A DNA stretch of 42,970 nt, from positions 1 through 42,970 of the forward strand of contig NZ_JABBJJ010000072.1 of NCBI RefSeq assembly GCF_012933655.1, written 5' to 3'. The notes beneath the pieces are model-generated. The model ran no database searches and was not told the origin of the DNA. It saw only the letters and a program-made list of their open reading frames with translations. Both the position numbers and the translations under genes were made by a program. Positions 41,571 to 42,970 of this stretch are shown here, in pieces (position 1 is the stretch's first letter; each line of letters opens with the position of its first letter). This DNA comes from Pyxidicoccus fallax. GTDB taxonomy: Bacteria; Myxococcota; Myxococcia; Myxococcales; Myxococcaceae.

Positions 41571-42887
41571 TCAGGCCACCGAGTCCGCGCCGGGCGACAC
41601 CGGCGCACCGGGCACCGGGGCGCTCTCCCCACGTCCCAGCCGCCGCCAGGAGCGCAGCGCGAGCCACCCGCTGAAGCCCAGCTCCGCGAGCCAGCCCACC
41701 GACAGGGCCCAGGCCGCCCCCAGGGGGCCCGCGGAGGGCACCCACCACAGGCCCGCCAGCGCCACCACCCCGACGGAGACGACGAGCATCAGCATCTGCC
41801 CCTTCAGCTCCCGCGCCGCGGTGAGCGCGGCCTGGAGGCTCACGCCGACGTACTCCAGCGCGGCGGCCACCATGAGCCAGGTGAACAAATCGAGATTGCG
41901 CGCATACGGGGCCCCATAGAAGAGCGTCAGCACCGGGCGCCCGAGCAGCGCCGCCCCGGCGATGGCGCACACGCCCACGAGCGCCGCGCCTCCCACGAAG
42001 CCCAGCAGCGCGCGGCCATACCGGCCCGCGTCTCCCGCCGCGTGGTAGCGCCCCAGCCGGGGGCTCAGCACCTGCCCCAGGGATTGGACGACCCGGCCGC
42101 CCAGCGCCGAGAAGTACGCGAGCGCGGCGTACACCCCCAGCTCCGCCGGGCCGGCGTGGGACTCCAGCAGGTAGCGCGGGATGTTGGGCCGCAGCGAGCC
42201 CAGCAGCGCGACGATTCCCAGCACGTACGCGAGCCCCAGCAGGCTCCGCAGGCGCGTGCCGTGCTCCCGCCAGGGGTCCTGCCACAACCGGCGCCAGGGC
42301 CGCGCGCCGCCGAACTCCCTGCGGTACGCGGGCACGTCGAAGAGGAAGAGGACCAGCGCCCAGGACAGCCCCAGCGCCGCCGCCGCCACCTCCGAGCTGC
42401 CCGTGGCCCACAGCGCGAGCGCCACGAGCGCCACGGACAGCACGCTCTTGGCGATGAGGGAGCGGGCGATGAGGACCATCCGCTCCGCGCGCTGCAGGGC
42501 GCCGTAGAAGACGTCGCTGAGGCACTCGAAGCCCTTGGCCACCGCCAGCAGGGTGATGACGACGCCGGCCCGTGCGGAGTACCCCGCCACCAGCGCGATG
42601 CCGGCGCACAGCACCACGCCCCCCAGGGCGTTGAGCGCCATCAGCCCGAGGTAGTGCTCGAAGCCGTACGCCTCGCGCGCGTCGGTGGCCTGGAGCGCGC
42701 GCAACTGCATCCGCGCCATCAGCATCACCGGCGCGGAGATGGCGAGCCCGAGCGCGAACTCGCCGACGCGCTCCACCGTGCCAAGCCGCGCGAAGAGGAC
42801 GAGCACGCCCCACTGGGCGAGCGCGTACACCAGCCCCGCCGAGAGCGTCCACGCGAAGTTCCTCCCCGCCGACCGGCGCCGCGTCAT
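41571..42887 (-). CDS. Wzx-type polysaccharide flippase (MOP superfamily)
   Basis: 438 residues with about 12 hydrophobic helices, for example FAWTLSAGLVYALAQWGVLV, LMALNALGGVVLCAGIALVA and LGLAYVLGIVALLGSL, and the typical central segment YAALAYFSALGGRVVQSLGQ. It would flip the undecaprenyl-linked unit to the periplasmic side of the inner membrane. The ATG overlaps the stop of the upstream glycosyltransferase gene as ATGA, so the two are translationally coupled; 126 bp later the phosphoglycosyl transferase gene follows on the same strand. No Wzy polymerase is in the window; it is probably encoded beyond the right edge. A general MATE transporter is unlikely in this setting. Confidence 0.88.
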   Translation of the reverse strand: MTRRRSAGRNFAWTLSAGLVYALAQWGVLVLFARLGTVERVGEFALGLAISAPVMLMARMQLRALQATDAREAYGFEHYLGLMALNALGGVVLCAGIALVAGYSARAGVVITLLAVAKGFECLSDVFYGALQRAERMVLIARSLIAKSVLSVALVALALWATGSSEVAAAALGLSWALVLFLFDVPAYRREFGGARPWRRLWQDPWREHGTRLRSLLGLAYVLGIVALLGSLRPNIPRYLLESHAGPAELGVYAALAYFSALGGRVVQSLGQVLSPRLGRYHAAGDAGRYGRALLGFVGGAALVGVCAIAGAALLGRPVLTLFYGAPYARNLDLFTWLMVAAALEYVGVSLQAALTAARELKGQMLMLVVSVGVVALAGLWWVPSAGPLGAAWALSVGWLAELGFSGWLALRSWRRLGRGESAPVPGAPVSPGADSVA

Positions 42888-42970
42888 GCCGTGCCCACCG
42901 TGCGCTGGAGCACCTCGGCGAGCCGGATGGCCGCCGCGTCCGCGGAGAAGCGCTCCCGGCCCAGCCGCCC
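42884..42970 (-). CDS. C-terminal end of a glycosyltransferase (5' part outside window)
   Basis: The minus strand is open from the right edge to a TGA at 42884-42886, giving 28 residues: a GRERFSADAAAIRLAEVLQR-type helix and a short tail. This is the usual last helix of family 4 glycosyltransferases, where the basic-aromatic RERFS segment is followed by an amphipathic helix. The stop overlaps the flippase start as ATGA, so the genes are co-transcribed. The call rests on a short stretch and on context. Confidence 0.5.
   Translation of the reverse strand, partial: GRLGRERFSADAAAIRLAEVLQRTVGTA

Noticed and set aside
1-42970. CRISPR array, tRNA, rRNA, insertion sequence or prophage
   Set aside because: No regular spaced repeats, no cloverleaf or rRNA-like stretch, and no transposase, integrase or phage structural gene was found on either strand.

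Overview
The window is about 70% GC with very dense coding. It carries gene types typical of predatory or fruiting delta-proteobacteria: a zinc-finger/TPR serine-threonine kinase, multi-PAS orphan histidine kinases, many lipoproteins and a large exopolysaccharide locus. I infer a myxobacterium of the Myxococcus/Corallococcus/Pyxidicoccus type. No rRNA, tRNA, insertion sequence, prophage or CRISPR array is visible.

Left (1-8614): three consecutive co-directional genes, with junctions of 4 bp and 1 bp, encode large ClpA/ClpB-like double AAA+ ATPases. The first is cut by the window edge. None has the aromatic GYVG pore loop in the second AAA+ ring, none has the ClpB middle domain, and the first-ring Walker B motif decays differently in each. 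The first protein ends in a domain that reads like bacterial release factor 2 with the GGQ catalytic part removed. This trio is the best candidate for an undescribed system.

Middle (8618-32560): an outer-membrane-type protein, a kinase and an M28 peptidase that converge on a shared hairpin, a small lipoprotein, a MetE-like protein, a six-PAS histidine kinase, a three-gene molybdenum hydroxylase operon (c-type cytochrome, 2Fe-2S subunit, Tat-exported Mo subunit), a stand-alone CarH-like B12 photosensor overlapping tail-to-tail with a GAF histidine kinase, a glutaredoxin, an amidase, a GH140-like/malectin lipoprotein with a LamG partner, an aldo/keto reductase and a beta-helix protein.

Right (32694-42970): a surface-polysaccharide locus with genes on both strands. 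A PglF/WbpM-type membrane dehydratase, a PglE-like aminotransferase, two FemAB/GNAT-like acyltransferases and a small PglC-type phosphoglycosyl transferase could together make and load an acylated amino-deoxy sugar on undecaprenyl phosphate. A GT4 transferase, a second transferase cut by the right edge and a Wzx-type flippase would extend and export the unit. A secreted helical-toroid lipoprotein may trim it. Several convergent gene pairs have inverted repeats at or inside their stop codons, and the dehydratase gene is preceded by a 24-bp-period tandem repeat and a G-quadruplex-type repeat.
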